Below, in pieces: positions 1 through 10,329 of a DNA stretch of 64,000 nt. The stretch lies in contig NW_027445653.1 of assembly GCF_035582795.1 (NCBI RefSeq), positions 310,001 to 374,000 of the forward strand, read 5' to 3'. The notes under the pieces were generated by a model that did no database searches, had not been told where the DNA came from, and saw nothing but the letters and a program-made list of their open reading frames with translations. Source of the DNA: Mycteria americana (taxonomy: Eukaryota; Chordata; Aves; Ciconiiformes; Ciconiidae). Numbering within the stretch: position 1 is the stretch's first letter; each line of letters begins with the position of its first letter. Position numbers and translations under genes: made by a program.

Positions 1-93
1 CTATCAACATTATCCTCATCCTAAATGCAAAACACAGCGCTATACCAGCTACTAGGAAGAAAATTAACTCTATCCCAGATGAAACCAGAACAA
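1..93 (-). mobile_element. ERVL-type LTR, 5' end only (cut by window edge)
   Basis: Fossil LTR fragment. It matches the first ~93 bases of the avian ERVL-type LTR seen whole at 12,582-13,176, in reverse orientation (LTR start at 93, running left off the window). The shared block includes the 'AACTCTATCCCAG' stretch at 66-78. Whether it is a solo LTR or attached to an internal region cannot be seen. Confidence 0.75.
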
Positions 94-718
94 AAGAAGC
101 TGTGAAAAGGTACTCCTGAAAGGGCCAGAACAGTGGGGAAACGCCAGAAGCTGTGTGAGGGCACAGCTAGGGGCCTCCCAAAGGCTCTCCTGGAGGGCTG
201 CAAAACCAGGAGGGCCAAAGGCAGACAAATGGGATGGATCTAGGCGGGATTCTTTGAGAGGGAGCAGTGTGGCAACCATGAAGAAAGCTGCAGTGTGGGA
301 GGGAAAAGAGAGCAACGCCAAGATCCCCGAAGGAAATCCACTGTCCATCTGGTGCCCTGACCCACCTCCCCAGAGTTACCTTAGTCCTCCGAGGCAGACT
401 CTGTGGTCCCACAGAACTCGCCTGCTTGCTGCCGGCCCCCCACTGACTGAGGAAGGAACGGGCATATGATGGTGCCAGTGAGGAAGAAGTCCCTTCTCCA
501 ATTTTCGAATCAGAGTGCCTGGAGAAAAAAGAACAATCTCTGTTTAGGGCTGTTCTTGCAGCCTCCTCTTGTGTTCAGGCATTTTCTTGGAGTGGTTTCT
601 ACAACAGAGAGAAGACATAACCAAGACTACAAATGGGAAATTTGATTGGCATTTTCCCACCAGGTCTGCCCCTGTCAGAGCAAGACCTCATCTGGATATC
701 CCCTACGGCCTCCATTTC
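94..718. other. Unassigned intergenic stretch
   Basis: No gene recognised. Short ORFs on both strands overlap each other and lack family motifs. It lies between an LTR fragment and the 3' end of a CR1 element. Confidence 0.5.
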
Positions 719-1790
719 ACACAATTATGGAATCATAAAATGGTTTGCGTTGGAAGGGACCTTAAAGATCACCTAGTGCCATCTCCCCTGCCATGGGCAG
801 GGATATCTTCCACTAGATCAGGCTGCTCAAAGACACTTCTGTCTCGTCCCACTCGGTGGGTTGCGAGAGGGGTGAATCTTTTCGATTCCCCGACTGTTTG
901 AGTACCGACAAAAGCTGATCTCTGCTCGGCAGAGCCGCGTGGTCGGCAGAGTCACGACAATGACCCAGAGGAACAATCTGGCCAGCAATTTTATTAACTG
1001 GCGAATTCCACAAACGGCCAAACTTAACGACCTGACGAGTTTAATGAACGAGCAAAGGCGATTTGGCAATGGAGCTATTTTCCGGGCAAACCAATCCGAA
1101 ACTTGCATATATATATTGGAAGAGCAGAGAAAGAGAGAAGCAAGAAAAGGAAAGGAGAAGAGAGGAGGAAAGAGAAAGAAAAAGTATCACCACCCTTGGA
1201 TCCCGTGATGACGATGACAAACGTGGCAATCCTCCAGTGGTGGGCGTGCGCGCGCTTCCCTTGGGGGTGGGGGGGGCAAGCCTTTTACAGGCTAATCCCC
1301 GCCTCCAGGTACACCCCTTCAGGACTGACATGGTTATTGTTCTAGAAAGTTCTCAATCTTCTGCGCAGGCGCTGGGGGAGGGGGGTGGTCGCGAGGGGTC
1401 TCTTGGGCGGTTGCAAGCCCCTTCCTCAGATAAACTCTATGTGACCTCTGGCCATACATGGTCAGGTTTGGGAGAACCTGGAACCACGCATCCTCCGACA
1501 TGCTCTCCACATCCCGCTCTTGCTCTCCCCCACCCCATGCTTGCTGACCTGCTGTCGCCATGCAAATAGCGCCTCAAATCACCACAATGTTTTAGACATT
1601 AAGTCTTTCAGACTCTCACAACTTTCAACCTGGCCTTGAACAATTCCAGTGAGGGAGAATCCAAAGTACCAAATCTGGGCAACCTCTTCCAGGGTCTCAC
1701 CACCCTCACAGTAAAGAATTTCTTCCTAATAGCTAATCTAAATCTACCCCTCATCAGTTTAAAACCATTAGCCCTGTGCTGGATGCACTC
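719..1790 (-). mobile_element. CR1 LINE 3' fragment, interrupted by a solo LTR
   Basis: CR1 sequence in reverse orientation in two pieces, about 719-839 and 1,621-1,790. The first holds the CR1 3' end (ATGGAATCATAAAATGG-like start, then the GGAAGGGACCTTAAAGATCA block). The second continues the same element (CAACCTGGCCTTGAACA block and the TTTCTTCCTAATAG block). The element is 5'-truncated near 1,790, which is also where the homology of palindrome 1 begins. It is a non-autonomous relic with no usable ORF. Confidence 0.85.
840..1620 (-). mobile_element. Solo LTR (781 bp) inserted in CR1
   Basis: Fossil endogenous-retrovirus LTR. It begins TG and ends CA, and splits a CR1 element cleanly into two collinear pieces. 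Read on the minus strand, a TATA tract lies at about 1,117-1,108 and a polyA signal (AATAAA) at 995-990, the order expected for U3-R-U5. The flanking bases (ACTTC at 835-839, ACTTTC at 1,621-1,626) look like a slightly decayed 5-6 bp target duplication. No internal region is attached. Family not assigned; it is younger than the CR1. Confidence 0.75.
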
Positions 1791-2744
1791 AACCCCTTTA
1801 CCAAATTAGCAGTAGATTGGGTCAGGCTCCAAAGGAGGTGAAGGCCTGAGCTGTAGCCAGGCCAAGAACTCCTCTAGTTCCAATCTGTTCTCTTAAAACC
1901 CACAAAGGAGCAGAGTGACACAGTGAGCATCGATGCCTGTGAGCTTGGAACACTGATCTTGCGATTAACACATGAACAGCGGGTGGCTTTTCCAAGACTC
2001 ATTTATCAAGGAACAAAGCAAGCTGTGGGTACAAGGACTCTCATGCATACCTTTCCCATCACATGTCATTTGACTACAAGCCAACCGCTTTATTCCATAA
2101 CTGTGACAGCCTCAGTGAGCCTTCTCTGAGCTCTCCCTGCTAGGCAGCGTGGCTGCACGGCGGTGATCTCCCCTTGAGCTGGGACACCTCTCAAGGTTGC
2201 TCCTCGAGGCAGAGAGACCTCTTACCAACGGCAGATCTTTGCTAAGTGACCGACAGCATGCTGAATTAATACTCATGAAACATTACTAATCCATGTAGTT
2301 ATTAAATGTTAATTACTACAAACTTTGTATAGGTAATTCCAGTAGACATAAACCATTGTCCAAGTCTGAGACTAAGATTGGACCCGGCCGTACCTAAGCT
2401 CGATCAGGAGTTTAGAAAGCAGGAGGGTCCAGATGAACCTTGTGACTCAGCCGAAGGGTCTTTCTTACCCTTTCCACTCTGGTCTCTGTGTGAATCATTC
2501 TAACTCGATTCTCACTCGATTTTCCTGTGTATGTTTCTTCCAAGCAGTAATTAATAAAGTGAACCTTACCACCAAACTTATTGAACTGTGGTAAACCACT
2601 GTTAAACTTTGTTAAATTCCACCAAATTTATTGAATTTGAATGGATTTTAATGAATTTGATGGATTTTAAATTTATTGAATTTATTGAACCCTGTCAAAT
2701 TATTCTTTTACCTCAATACAACATATTGCTGCTTCTCTCTTTGG
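1791..2744. other. Arm sequence with old LTR piece, no gene
   Basis: Duplicated non-coding sequence. About 2,350-2,470 matches both its mirror (about 26,240-26,370, reverse) and the 3' part of the solo LTR at 27,905-28,030, so it is an older fragment of that LTR family. The 2,560-2,690 part is AT-rich, with short repeats of the AATTTATTGAA type. Confidence 0.6.
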
Positions 2745-4735
2745 AGTGAGGGGCATTCCACTCTTTCACGACACTCCAGCACAGGCCAACACACTCCTGG
2801 AGGTACCTGGGAGGAGCCTCGGGGAGCTACCAGACATGGACCTGCCTTCCACATGAAGAAAACTCTTCAACAACTTACCTGGGAGGATTATTGGGCTACT
2901 ACCCAAGGCTTCAGATGTCTCCAGAAGGAGTGAATACACTCTTGGTGATGCCTAGGAGGACTCCTGGGGAGCTGCCAGTCATGCAGCTGCCTCTAACATG
3001 GATAAAAATAACTACCTACCTAGGAGGAGTTTGGGGCTGCTACCCATGACTCCAGCTGTCTCCAGATGAAGCAAAAACACCCTTGGAGATGCTTGAGAGG
3101 AGTCCCAGAGAGATATTGGGCATTGACCTGCCTTCAACATGAAGAAAGCTCTTCACGTAACTAACTAGGAGGACTCTGGGGCTGCTACCGGAGCCTTCAG
3201 CTATATCGAAGGAAGACCAAAAAGCTCCTAAGCTGCCTGGGAGGAGTCCCAGAAATCTACATGGCATGGACCGTCCCCCAGCACTGACAAAACTCCTTGG
3301 GTGGAGCCCCTGGAGGAGTCTGGGGCTGCTACCTAAGAAATTCATCTCTCTCCAGGGGAGGCCAAAACACTCCTGGAGCTGCCTGGGAGGAATCCCGGGG
3401 AGCCACTGGCCTTGACCTGCCTCCAACATGTTACCAAATGTTACATGTTACTGTAATGTAATGTTATGTACTGTAATGTAATGTAATGTAACATTACTGT
3501 AACATTACTGTAACTTAATGTAACATTACTGTAATGTCATGTTAATGTAATGTAAATGTTACATGTTACTTCCAGTAGCTGCCTTAGAGAAGTCTGGGGC
3601 TGCTACCTGGGAATTCACGCGTCTCCAGAGAAATGAGTATGTTCCTGGGAATGCCTGAGAGGAGCCCCAGGGAGCTACCAGGCATGGACCTGCCTCCAAC
3701 ATGAAGAATATTCTTCAGGTAACTACCTAGGAGTCAAATGCACTTTCTACCCAGGACATCGGCTGTCTCCAGGGAAGGGCAAAACACTCCTGGATCTGCC
3801 TTGGAGGACGAACAGCAAGGTAGAGAGCATGGACCTGCTTCCAACATCGACAAAACACCTTGGCTATCAACCTTAGAGGAGTCTGGGGCTGCTACCTGGG
3901 AATTCCTCCGTCTCCTGAAAAGGCCAAAACACTCTTGCAGATGCCTGGGAGGAGTCCCGTGGAGCAACCTGGCATGCACCTGAGTCCTACAGGAAGAAAA
4001 GTTTTCAGGTAATTATATCAAGGAGGAGTCTGTGGCTGCTACCCAGGAAATTCAGCCATTTGCAGGGAACGTCAAGACACTCCCAAGCTGACTTAGAGTC
4101 CCAGCAAGGTACAGAGCATGGGCCTGCCTCCAACATTGGTAAAACTCCTTGGGTGGGTTCCTTGGAGGAGTCTGGGGCTGCTACCTGCAAAATTACACTG
4201 TCTCCAGGGGTATCCAAAACATTCTGGAGCTGCCTGGGAGGAGCTGAAAGGAGCTACGGGGCATGGACATGCCCCCAGTATACACAATGCTCTTTGGGTA
4301 ACAACTCTGGAAAAGTCTGGGGCTGCTACCTGGGAATTCACCTGTCTGAAGAGATAACCCATATACTCCTGGAGATGCCTTGGAGGAGCTCCAGAGAGCT
4401 ACTGGGCATGGACCTGACTCCAGCATACACAAAACACCTTGGGTAGCCACCTTGGAAAACTCTGGGACAGCTCCCTGCAAGATTCAGCTGTGTCCGGGGG
4501 AGGCCAAAACATTCGGCACATTCCTTGGAGGATTCCTGAGGAGCTATTGGGCATGGCCCTGCCACCAACATACACCAAACTCTTTGGCTGTCTCCCCTGG
4601 TGGAGTCTGGGGCTGCTACCCAGGACTTCAGCTCCCTCCACAGCAGGACAGAACACTTTGGAGATGCCTGTGAGGAGCCCTGGGGAGCTACAGGCCATGG
4701 ACCTGCTTCCCATTTCTATCAGCAATCCATGAGAG
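2745..4735 (+). repeat. ~145-bp tandem repeat array (left arm)
   Basis: About 13 degenerate units of 141-148 bp. Recurring blocks are 'CTCCTGGAGATGCCTGGGAG' (for example near 2,790, 2,938, 3,079, 3,224, 3,370, 3,650, 3,785, 3,930, 4,220, 4,365, 4,510 and 4,650), then GGGCATGGACCTGCC, then GTCTGGGGCTGCTACC, then a CCAGGGGAGGCCAAAACA-like block. Because units are close to a multiple of three, several overlapping ORFs stay open on both strands; they have no known domain and are treated as by-products. A TAATG-rich tract interrupts the array at 3,429-3,571. Confidence 0.85.
3429..3571. repeat. TAATGT/ACATTA-rich simple-sequence tract
   Basis: About 140 bp built from TGTAATG and its complement CATTACA, with near-palindromic runs able to fold into AT-rich hairpins. 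It sits inside the 145-bp array of the left arm and has no counterpart in the right-arm array. Confidence 0.85.
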
Positions 4736-5765
4736 AGGATCAATCACTACTATGGCAGCAGCAAAGAAGAGCAGCCATCAATTGTATCACAACAACCAGT
4801 CGTTCAGCAAGAGTCGATAGAACAGCACCAACCAAGTAGGTGTATACTACTGCAGGTGACTACAACCTTATCATGAGGGAGGGAACTTATCCTAAAAACA
4901 GCAGCAGATCTATTGATGATAGACTGCCTATATGGAGATATAATGCTGGTATAAAGTGAATGAAACAGATTTCACAAAGGGCCAAAGCATCCCAGAGGGG
5001 AGGACAAACCCATCCCAGAGGTGACCCTGCCACCCCACAGCTGGGCAGATAAAGCAAACCGACTCCAAAAGTGAACTCAAAGGGGGAACAACATCGTAAC
5101 AGACAGCGTCTCACTTCAGAGATGACCTGGAGGTGTCTGGGTTCTCGGTACCTCGCTGTGCTGCAAAGCGCCCGGCTGCACGTGTCAAGGATGCTTCTGG
5201 TCGCCAGGCTCACAGCTCCCGGGCTCACAGGAACATTCTTCTGCTCAGTCATTTCCCCTCCTACCCAGTCACCTTTATGGCTGCTCACACCTGCCTGCTT
5301 CTGCCCTATCAGCTCCTCAGACACCTCTGACCTCACAAGCACATGCAGAAGCCAGGGGACTGCTCCTGCCCTATCAGCTCCTCACACACCTCTGACCTCA
5401 CAACCACCTGCACAGCAGCAGCCTCCTCACTCCCAACACCACGCCTTCTTCCCCTCCGTCTCCATCTCTGTCTCCCGTCTCCCCCTGCTCTCCTCTCTCC
5501 CAGGCACCTTTCTCACCCACTCCACCACCTCCCAATGCCTCTGCCTCTCTCTCTGTTTGAGTGGCACTTGCTACCTCGGAAGCATTGTCCCAGCCACGTC
5601 ACCTGCATCTCCTTCTCTTCTCCCTCTGCTCTCATCCTGACTGCGACAGCTTCTCATGCACTTTTTCACCTCATGGGCCCACTTGTCCTGCCTCCCTTCT
5701 GCTCTTAAATCTTGTTCCTGCAAGAGAAGTGACAACCAGCCCGTGTCCCCTCTCTGCCATCTTAC
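4736..5765. other. Arm sequence, pyrimidine-rich, no gene
   Basis: No gene recognised. It contains two copies of a ~70-bp module (about 5,284-5,336 and 5,355-5,405) with the core 'CTGCCCTATCAGCTCCTCA' followed by TGACCTCACA, then a long C/T-rich tract at 5,440-5,640. Both are mirrored at 23.43-23.80 kb. The long ORFs here exist in both arms only because the arms are copies. Confidence 0.55.
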
Positions 5766-5881
5766 CTGCCTCTTCCTGAGCTGGACACCTGCTGGGAACT
5801 GTCACCATCAGCCCCGGCTCTCATTAAAGTCTTCTCCTGGCGCAGGCCCAGCTCTGCTGTGCTTGCTGTGTGCCATGCTTC
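5766..5881 (-). ncRNA. Candidate non-coding exon (left copy)
   Basis: Read on the minus strand, a pyrimidine-rich acceptor ending TTGTCCTTCAG lies just before 5,881 and a strong donor (CAG|GTAAG) just after 5,766, delimiting a 116-bp exon. The mirror copy at 23,184-23,299 keeps the same length and both splice sites. Only a short ORF (about 24 codons) is present. This is an inferred exon of an untranslated transcript; no expression evidence is available. Confidence 0.3.
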
Positions 5882-7994
5882 CTGAAGGACAACAGCAACA
5901 CTCAAAGTTACTCCTGGGCAACGTCCTGCTGGGAAGAGCTGATTTCAAGGCAGCTTGGCAGCAGACCCTGAGGCCGTGCCAGGGCTGGCCACATCTGGCT
6001 TCTTCCAGCAGGGTTTTGGAAAGCCCATTCCCAGCTGTGAACGCCAGCCCAAGGGCACGGGGCACAAACAGTCCCCACTCTCGAGGGCACTAGCTCCCAA
6101 CTGGCCTCTGTCCCCAAGCTAATAAAACTTCCAAACAGACTCTCCCTCCAACTGAGTTATCCCCAGTTTTGAGAAAATAACCCGCATTCTTCCAGATTCA
6201 GTATTCTGACTAAGACAGTTAGAGGGCAGTTTGGGCTTCAATTCCAGAACAAAAGAATTTCCATTACACAATCTCAGCCACCACCTCCATGATCATCTTG
6301 TCAGAGACCCATGAAAAGTGCGTTGTAAGAAATCTAACTGCTAATTAAAATTATCTTCTCCTCCCCAAATACTGTTTCCCTCAAATCCTCAGACTACCAC
6401 AGTAAGAATCATACTATTATTCTGTAATTACACCTGAGAACCTCCAAAGCTCCTGTCATTACACAAACACACACCACCCTGCAGGAGGACAGCACAACAC
6501 AGGGTCAGCCAGTGTGACTGTCAGTGCCACAAGAGGTCCCTATGTCCAGAAACACTCTGTAAGTCCCTGATCCAATGAGAGCAAGGGGTTTTTATTTTTT
6601 CCTTCCCTAATAAATTGAGGCCATTCTAGGGGTCTTTAAATATTTTGACCTTAAAATGGCAACAATTCAGGCACAGGGGATGGTTCTGGTCACTTGGTTT
6701 AGTCTTCTCATAAAACCTGAGGCATGTGTTTTAGCAATTCCTAAACTATTTTGCTCTTTTCTTCACATTCCTCCCCCAAGACAGAAAAAAAGCCAATGAC
6801 TAGCAGCATCAGGACATTTCAAATGCTCTGCTAATACATGCGCTTTCCAATAAGCATGCCATGGGCATAGCTGCAGCGAGCTGGAAGCTGCAAGGCAAAC
6901 ACCAGCAGAGCGCAACGAGGAATGGCCAGTGCACGTCAGCACCCTCGATCGGACAGATGGCCATGGCTGAAGACAAGTCTGCTCGCTCAGGACGCTGAAC
7001 CTCCACTGCACCCACACCCAGCCCTGACCAAAAGGGGACACAGAGAGACGCAGAGTGACTGGCCAGAATCGGCGTTTGGCTCAAGGGGCGTGCAGGGCAA
7101 CGGGGACCCAGACCAACTGAGAACAAGTCCCCATGGTCACCTTTTCCTCCTTTTCCCCTTCCAGGTGACGCTGGTCAAGCCCCAGGCACCTGCAGCCATT
7201 CGCTGTACACAGCTCCCCTGATGCTGGATATCTGATACACATTTAAATAAAACAACGCACCCCAGAGATTCTGTTTGTTCACCTTGAGCTGAGGGGAAGC
7301 TGCATGTGTGGGTGAGGAAGATCTGCTTTCCCCATTTAATTTTTATGCCTCAGTGAAATCACTGCAAGATTCGGACTAGGGGACAGCACTGAAATCAAAA
7401 GGGTAAGCAACCAAGAAGGCTCCAGCTGCACATTTCCACCTGATTCCCTTAAACAAAACAGACCTGGGATCCTGATTGCTCACTTCAGCCTGGAATAGCC
7501 CCATTCCTCATCCAAAAGCTACTGTGTGCCTGGCTGAGGACAGGCACAATCCATGCAGCGAGCAATCAGAGCTCAACCCTGCACTTTCCGGGGTCAACTT
7601 TCCTTGGAAAACTTCTTCCCTGGGTTGTTTTAAAAACTGTAACTGCAAGAAAACATCCCTGATGGGCTGACGGGAACTTCCTGGCTGTGGGAAAACCATC
7701 CACCCTCTGCACCCCCATTTCCCAAGAGCCGGCAGCACAGCCTGGCTGGGGGGAAAGGCACGAATCAGAGCTGGGGGCCGAGAGAGGAGCACAAGCATCT
7801 GCCAAGGGAGCTGCATCCAGCCAGGAGCACTCCCCACGGGCTTCTCGGACAACAAAGCCCCGGTGCGTGCTCCCACCAGGAGGGAGAAACACTTCCAACA
7901 TTTCTCTCATTGCCCAGGGATTCCCAGGGCCATCAAGAGCTACCTCTCCGTGGCACCGCACAGTTCTGCTACTGATGGTCTGCAGGGTCAATTT
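5882..7994. other. Arm sequence, no gene recognised
   Basis: Mirrored at about 22,108-23,183. ORFs of 120-168 codons at about 7,508-8,072 (minus) and overlapping plus-strand ORFs are all open, and the same holds in the mirror. They are low-complexity in composition, lack domain motifs, and neither strand is favoured. Confidence 0.5.
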
Positions 7995-8042
7995 TCTGAT
8001 GTTAAATGCCACACACCTCCTTTGTGTGCATGGGCGGGGCAG

Positions 8043-8170
8043 CACATACCATATAAGGCCATATGGCCCCACCCCTCCCTTGTGAGCTCAGGCCAGGACA
8101 TACCATATAAGGCCATATGGCCACACCCCCCCACTGTGAGCTCGAGGCAGGACACACCTATAAGGCCACA
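8043..8170 (+). promoter_or_regulatory. Three 54-bp tandem repeats with CArG boxes
   Basis: A 54-bp unit is repeated three times just upstream of the RIMBP3-like gene. Units 1 and 2 each contain CCATATAAGG (8,049-8,058 and 8,103-8,112), a perfect CC(A/T)6GG serum-response-factor site, immediately followed by CCATATGG. The third unit has a decayed form, CCTATAAGG, at 8,157-8,165. The TATAAG within each unit could also act as a TATA-like element, and the start codon follows 147 bp after the last repeat. Binding is inferred from the motif only. Confidence 0.6.
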
Positions 8171-8311
8171 CTCGCCCACCCCAGCCATTTCTGCTTCTGC
8201 ACAGTGAAGGGAGGTAGCGGCTGCAGCAGGGTCAGGGGTCTGTCACCCCTCACAGACCCAGGCAACGCAGCCGTTGGTGACCTTTGGCAGCAGCATTTGC
8301 TGGCCGACGCC

Positions 8312-9409
8312 ATGACACGGGGTGTTGCAGGCCAGGGGCCTGTGCCATGCAGCCACCCCTCGCCCCGCCGGCGCCCAGCACAAGGCCCTGGCAGCCTTGC
8401 ACAGAAGGAGAAGCAGAGGAGGGAGCTGGAAGCACTACGGGCTGAGCTGGAGGAAGAGCGGCTCCGCACCCAAGAGCTGCGCCGCTGCTTCGCTGCCAAA
8501 ACCCGGGAGCTGAAGGCGGCTTTGGAGAGGGAGCAGCAGCTCCTGGCAGACCGGCTGCAATCCCAGTGGGAGCAGCAACATGCTCTGGAGGTGCGGCGGC
8601 TGCAGGAGCTGAACCAGCGGCAGCGGGAGGCAGAGACCTGCCAGCTGCTGCGCTGGAAGGAGGCCGAGCTCCGCGAGGGACAGGAGCTGCTGCGGCGGGA
8701 GTGCACCGCTGCCGTTCGCCAGGCACGGGACCTGCAGCAGCAGCTGGCTGAGGAGATGGTGAGGCCCACCAGGAGCGGCAGGGAGGCCCAAAGCAAGCTC
8801 CAGGATGTCCTCAGCAGGCTACCCTGGGAGACAGATGGCTACCAGCCTGCCTGCATCCGCCACCTCCAGAACCAGCTGCAGCTGGAGAGGAGACTCTTCA
8901 CTAAATACATCCTGCAGGTGTTCAAGGGCGAGCTGCCTGCCTCCCCAGGCATGGCCCAGCCCAAAGGGCTTTCTGAGCTCCAGGGTCACCAGGAGATGCA
9001 GAGTTCCTGCTCCTCAGGCAGAAAGGGCCCCCAGGCCCTGGTGGCACTACAGGAAAGACTGCCGGACAGCCACAGCACAGGGCAGCAAACAACATGCAAG
9101 GCTGTGGCAGGTGCTCAGCTCCAGATGCCAGAGAGGGAAGACGTGGTGCTGCTCGGCAGCAAACGCAGCCAGCTCCTGGAGCAGAACACCCGCCTGAAGC
9201 GTGTTCTGCAAGCCCTGGAGAGGCAACAGAGTGCCCTTGAGAGGGAGAGCCACCTCCTGGAACAGGCAGGCTCCCCAGAAGCATGCAAGGAGGCAGAGAG
9301 GCTGCAGCAGAAAATTACTAAACTAGCTGCCCTGGCCTCGCAGCTGGGAGAAAGATCCAGGCAACTGCAGGAGACCATCAACTGCCTGATCAACACTCAT
9401 ATTGATTAA
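8312..9409 (+). CDS. RIMBP3-like coiled-coil protein, N-terminal part only
   Basis: Intronless ORF of 365 codons. The ATG at 8,312 was chosen because it has a good context (GACGCCATGA) and the upstream in-frame extension looks like promoter. Residues ~31-150 form a long heptad-rich coiled coil. The block QLLRWKEAEL (111-120), the following VRQARDLQQQLAEE (135-148) and the RHLQNQLQLERRLFTKYIL stretch (183-201) match from memory the N-terminus of RIMS-binding protein 3, as does a final coiled coil (~283-355, with LGERSRQLQET). RIMBP3 is a ~1,600-residue manchette-associated protein of spermatids with SH3 and fibronectin domains downstream; here the reading frame stops before them. It could be a short paralogue, a truncated retrogene-like copy, or a first exon with an unseen donor. 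It lies in a block absent from the partner arm. Confidence 0.72.
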   Translation: MTRGVAGQGPVPCSHPSPRRRPAQGPGSLAQKEKQRRELEALRAELEEERLRTQELRRCFAAKTRELKAALEREQQLLADRLQSQWEQQHALEVRRLQELNQRQREAETCQLLRWKEAELREGQELLRRECTAAVRQARDLQQQLAEEMVRPTRSGREAQSKLQDVLSRLPWETDGYQPACIRHLQNQLQLERRLFTKYILQVFKGELPASPGMAQPKGLSELQGHQEMQSSCSSGRKGPQALVALQERLPDSHSTGQQTTCKAVAGAQLQMPEREDVVLLGSKRSQLLEQNTRLKRVLQALERQQSALERESHLLEQAGSPEACKEAERLQQKITKLAALASQLGERSRQLQETINCLINTHID

Positions 9410-9410
9410 A
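9405..9410 (+). terminator. Possible polyA signal ATTAAA overlapping the stop
   Basis: ATTAAA overlaps the TAA stop codon of the RIMBP3-like ORF, and a T/GT-rich stretch (TTTTGGTTAC, then CTGTGTGATC) follows within 40 bp. If used, the 3' UTR would be only about 20 bases long. Confidence 0.3.
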
Positions 9411-9538
9411 TCTTTTGGTTACGATCTCTCTGTGTGATCTTACTCTCTATCCTGTGTTTATGTGAACTGAAAGGACTGTGTGCCTGCTGCTGGGGGACAA
9501 GGTGCCACCATCCCCCCCATTGGCAATGGCGGACTCAC

Positions 9539-9708
9539 AGTTGAGGATGGCAGCCCTCTTGCAGGGCCGGGTGCTGGCAGCGGCGGGCGAGAGGGGTGCA
9601 GAGGTGGCACAAGGCGGCCTCGCTGTCGCACACCTCGTGGAGGTAGCGGCAGGTCTGGCCCAGTCTCAGCAGGTCAGGCAGCGTCAGCAAGGAGATGATG
9701 TGCAGTAG
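9539..9708 (-). CDS. F-box domain exon
   Basis: Minus-strand exon of 170 bp bounded by an acceptor with a long pyrimidine tract (CTCTCTCCCCACAG, ending at 9,709) and a consensus donor GTGAGT (9,538-9,533). The frame-0 translation begins LLHIISLLTLPDLLRLGQTC, a good F-box (helices and the LPDLLRLGQ-C-R-L spacing), so the product would bind Skp1 in an SCF ubiquitin ligase. It joins in frame to the exon at 9,855-9,802, which supplies RLLPEM-type residues that normally open an F-box. Later exons would run toward the RIMBP3-like gene and were not recognised. Outside the F-box the family is unknown. The exon is missing from the right arm. Confidence 0.55.
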
Positions 9709-9801
9709 CTGTGGGGAGAGAGGGGGAGAGCATCAGCCCTGGGACCTCCCCTGCTTTCAGGGCAAGACCCCAGCCCCACCATCCCCCCCTACTCAACCCA
9801 C

Positions 9802-9855
9802 CATCTCAGGGAGGAGACACTGCATGGTGGCCATGTCCTGCCCCTCCTCACCAGC
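9802..9855 (-). CDS. F-box gene, upstream exon (left copy)
   Basis: 54-bp exon in phase 0-0, between acceptor CAGCCTGCAG and donor GTGGGT. It encodes 18 residues ending CLLPEM, running straight into the F-box exon. It contains an ATG in an optimal context (GCCACCATGC, at 9,825 reading left), which could start translation and bypass the damaged first exon. The right arm has the matching exon at 21,002-21,055. Confidence 0.5.
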
Positions 9856-9982
9856 CTGCAGGCTGCTGCAGGGCCCTTGGGCTGCAGGGAGGGGATGTGG
9901 GGAGGTGATGGCGGGCAGCTCCATGGCATGCAATACCCCCCACCCATTCTCAGCCACCCCACCGCCATCCCGCTGCCCTCAC

Positions 9983-10048
9983 CATCCCGTCCTCATCACT
10001 GCCAGTTAGAGGCTAGCGGCAATGGCGGCGACAACCCCTGTGGCCCAT
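9983..10048 (-). pseudogene. F-box gene, first exon (left copy), with a nonsense codon
   Basis: 66-bp exon with an ATG at 10,048 (reading left) and donor GTGAGG. The mirror exon at 20,808-20,873 is open for all 22 codons, but here codon 12 is TAG where the right copy has TGG. Translation would have to start at the internal ATG of the next exon instead. This is seen directly by comparing the two arms. Confidence 0.45.
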
Positions 10049-10329
10049 GGCTGCCGTCTAGTGGCACGGCCACAGGATACTGACTCTGTGGGAGCTGGCA
10101 GCTCCCATGCAGATGGGGGGTTCAGGAACATGGGGGTGGCTGGTGGGGGGGGGGGGAAGAGAGGACAGAGGGGGGAGGGGTGGAAGGCAGGAAGAGGGTC
10201 CCCGGGCCTGGGCCGGGGGCTGCTCAGCCTCGGGGCAAGCCCCACATGCGCCATGTTGAAGCTCAGCCTGGCCGCCGGCAGAGCCCGCCACCTTCTCCCA
10301 TCGGTCTTTGCCGGCATAGGTCGGGAGGG

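Noticed and set aside
2745-4735. Long overlapping ORFs (up to 129 codons) in the 145-bp array
   Set aside because: They arise from a repeat unit close to a multiple of three, occur on both strands, and have no domain or consistent frame.
2745-4735. CRISPR-like array
   Set aside because: Repeat and spacer are not distinct; the whole 145-bp unit is repeated and the genome is clearly a bird's.
8049-8066. CCATATAAGGCCATATGG as a plain TATA box
   Set aside because: TATAAG could serve as one, but triplication and the exact CC(A/T)6GG form fit an SRF site better; recorded as regulatory with both options.
7508-8072. 168-codon minus-strand ORF and its mirror at 22.1-22.6 kb
   Set aside because: Open in both arms only because they are recent copies; it overlaps plus-strand ORFs and the CArG repeats, and no domain is visible.
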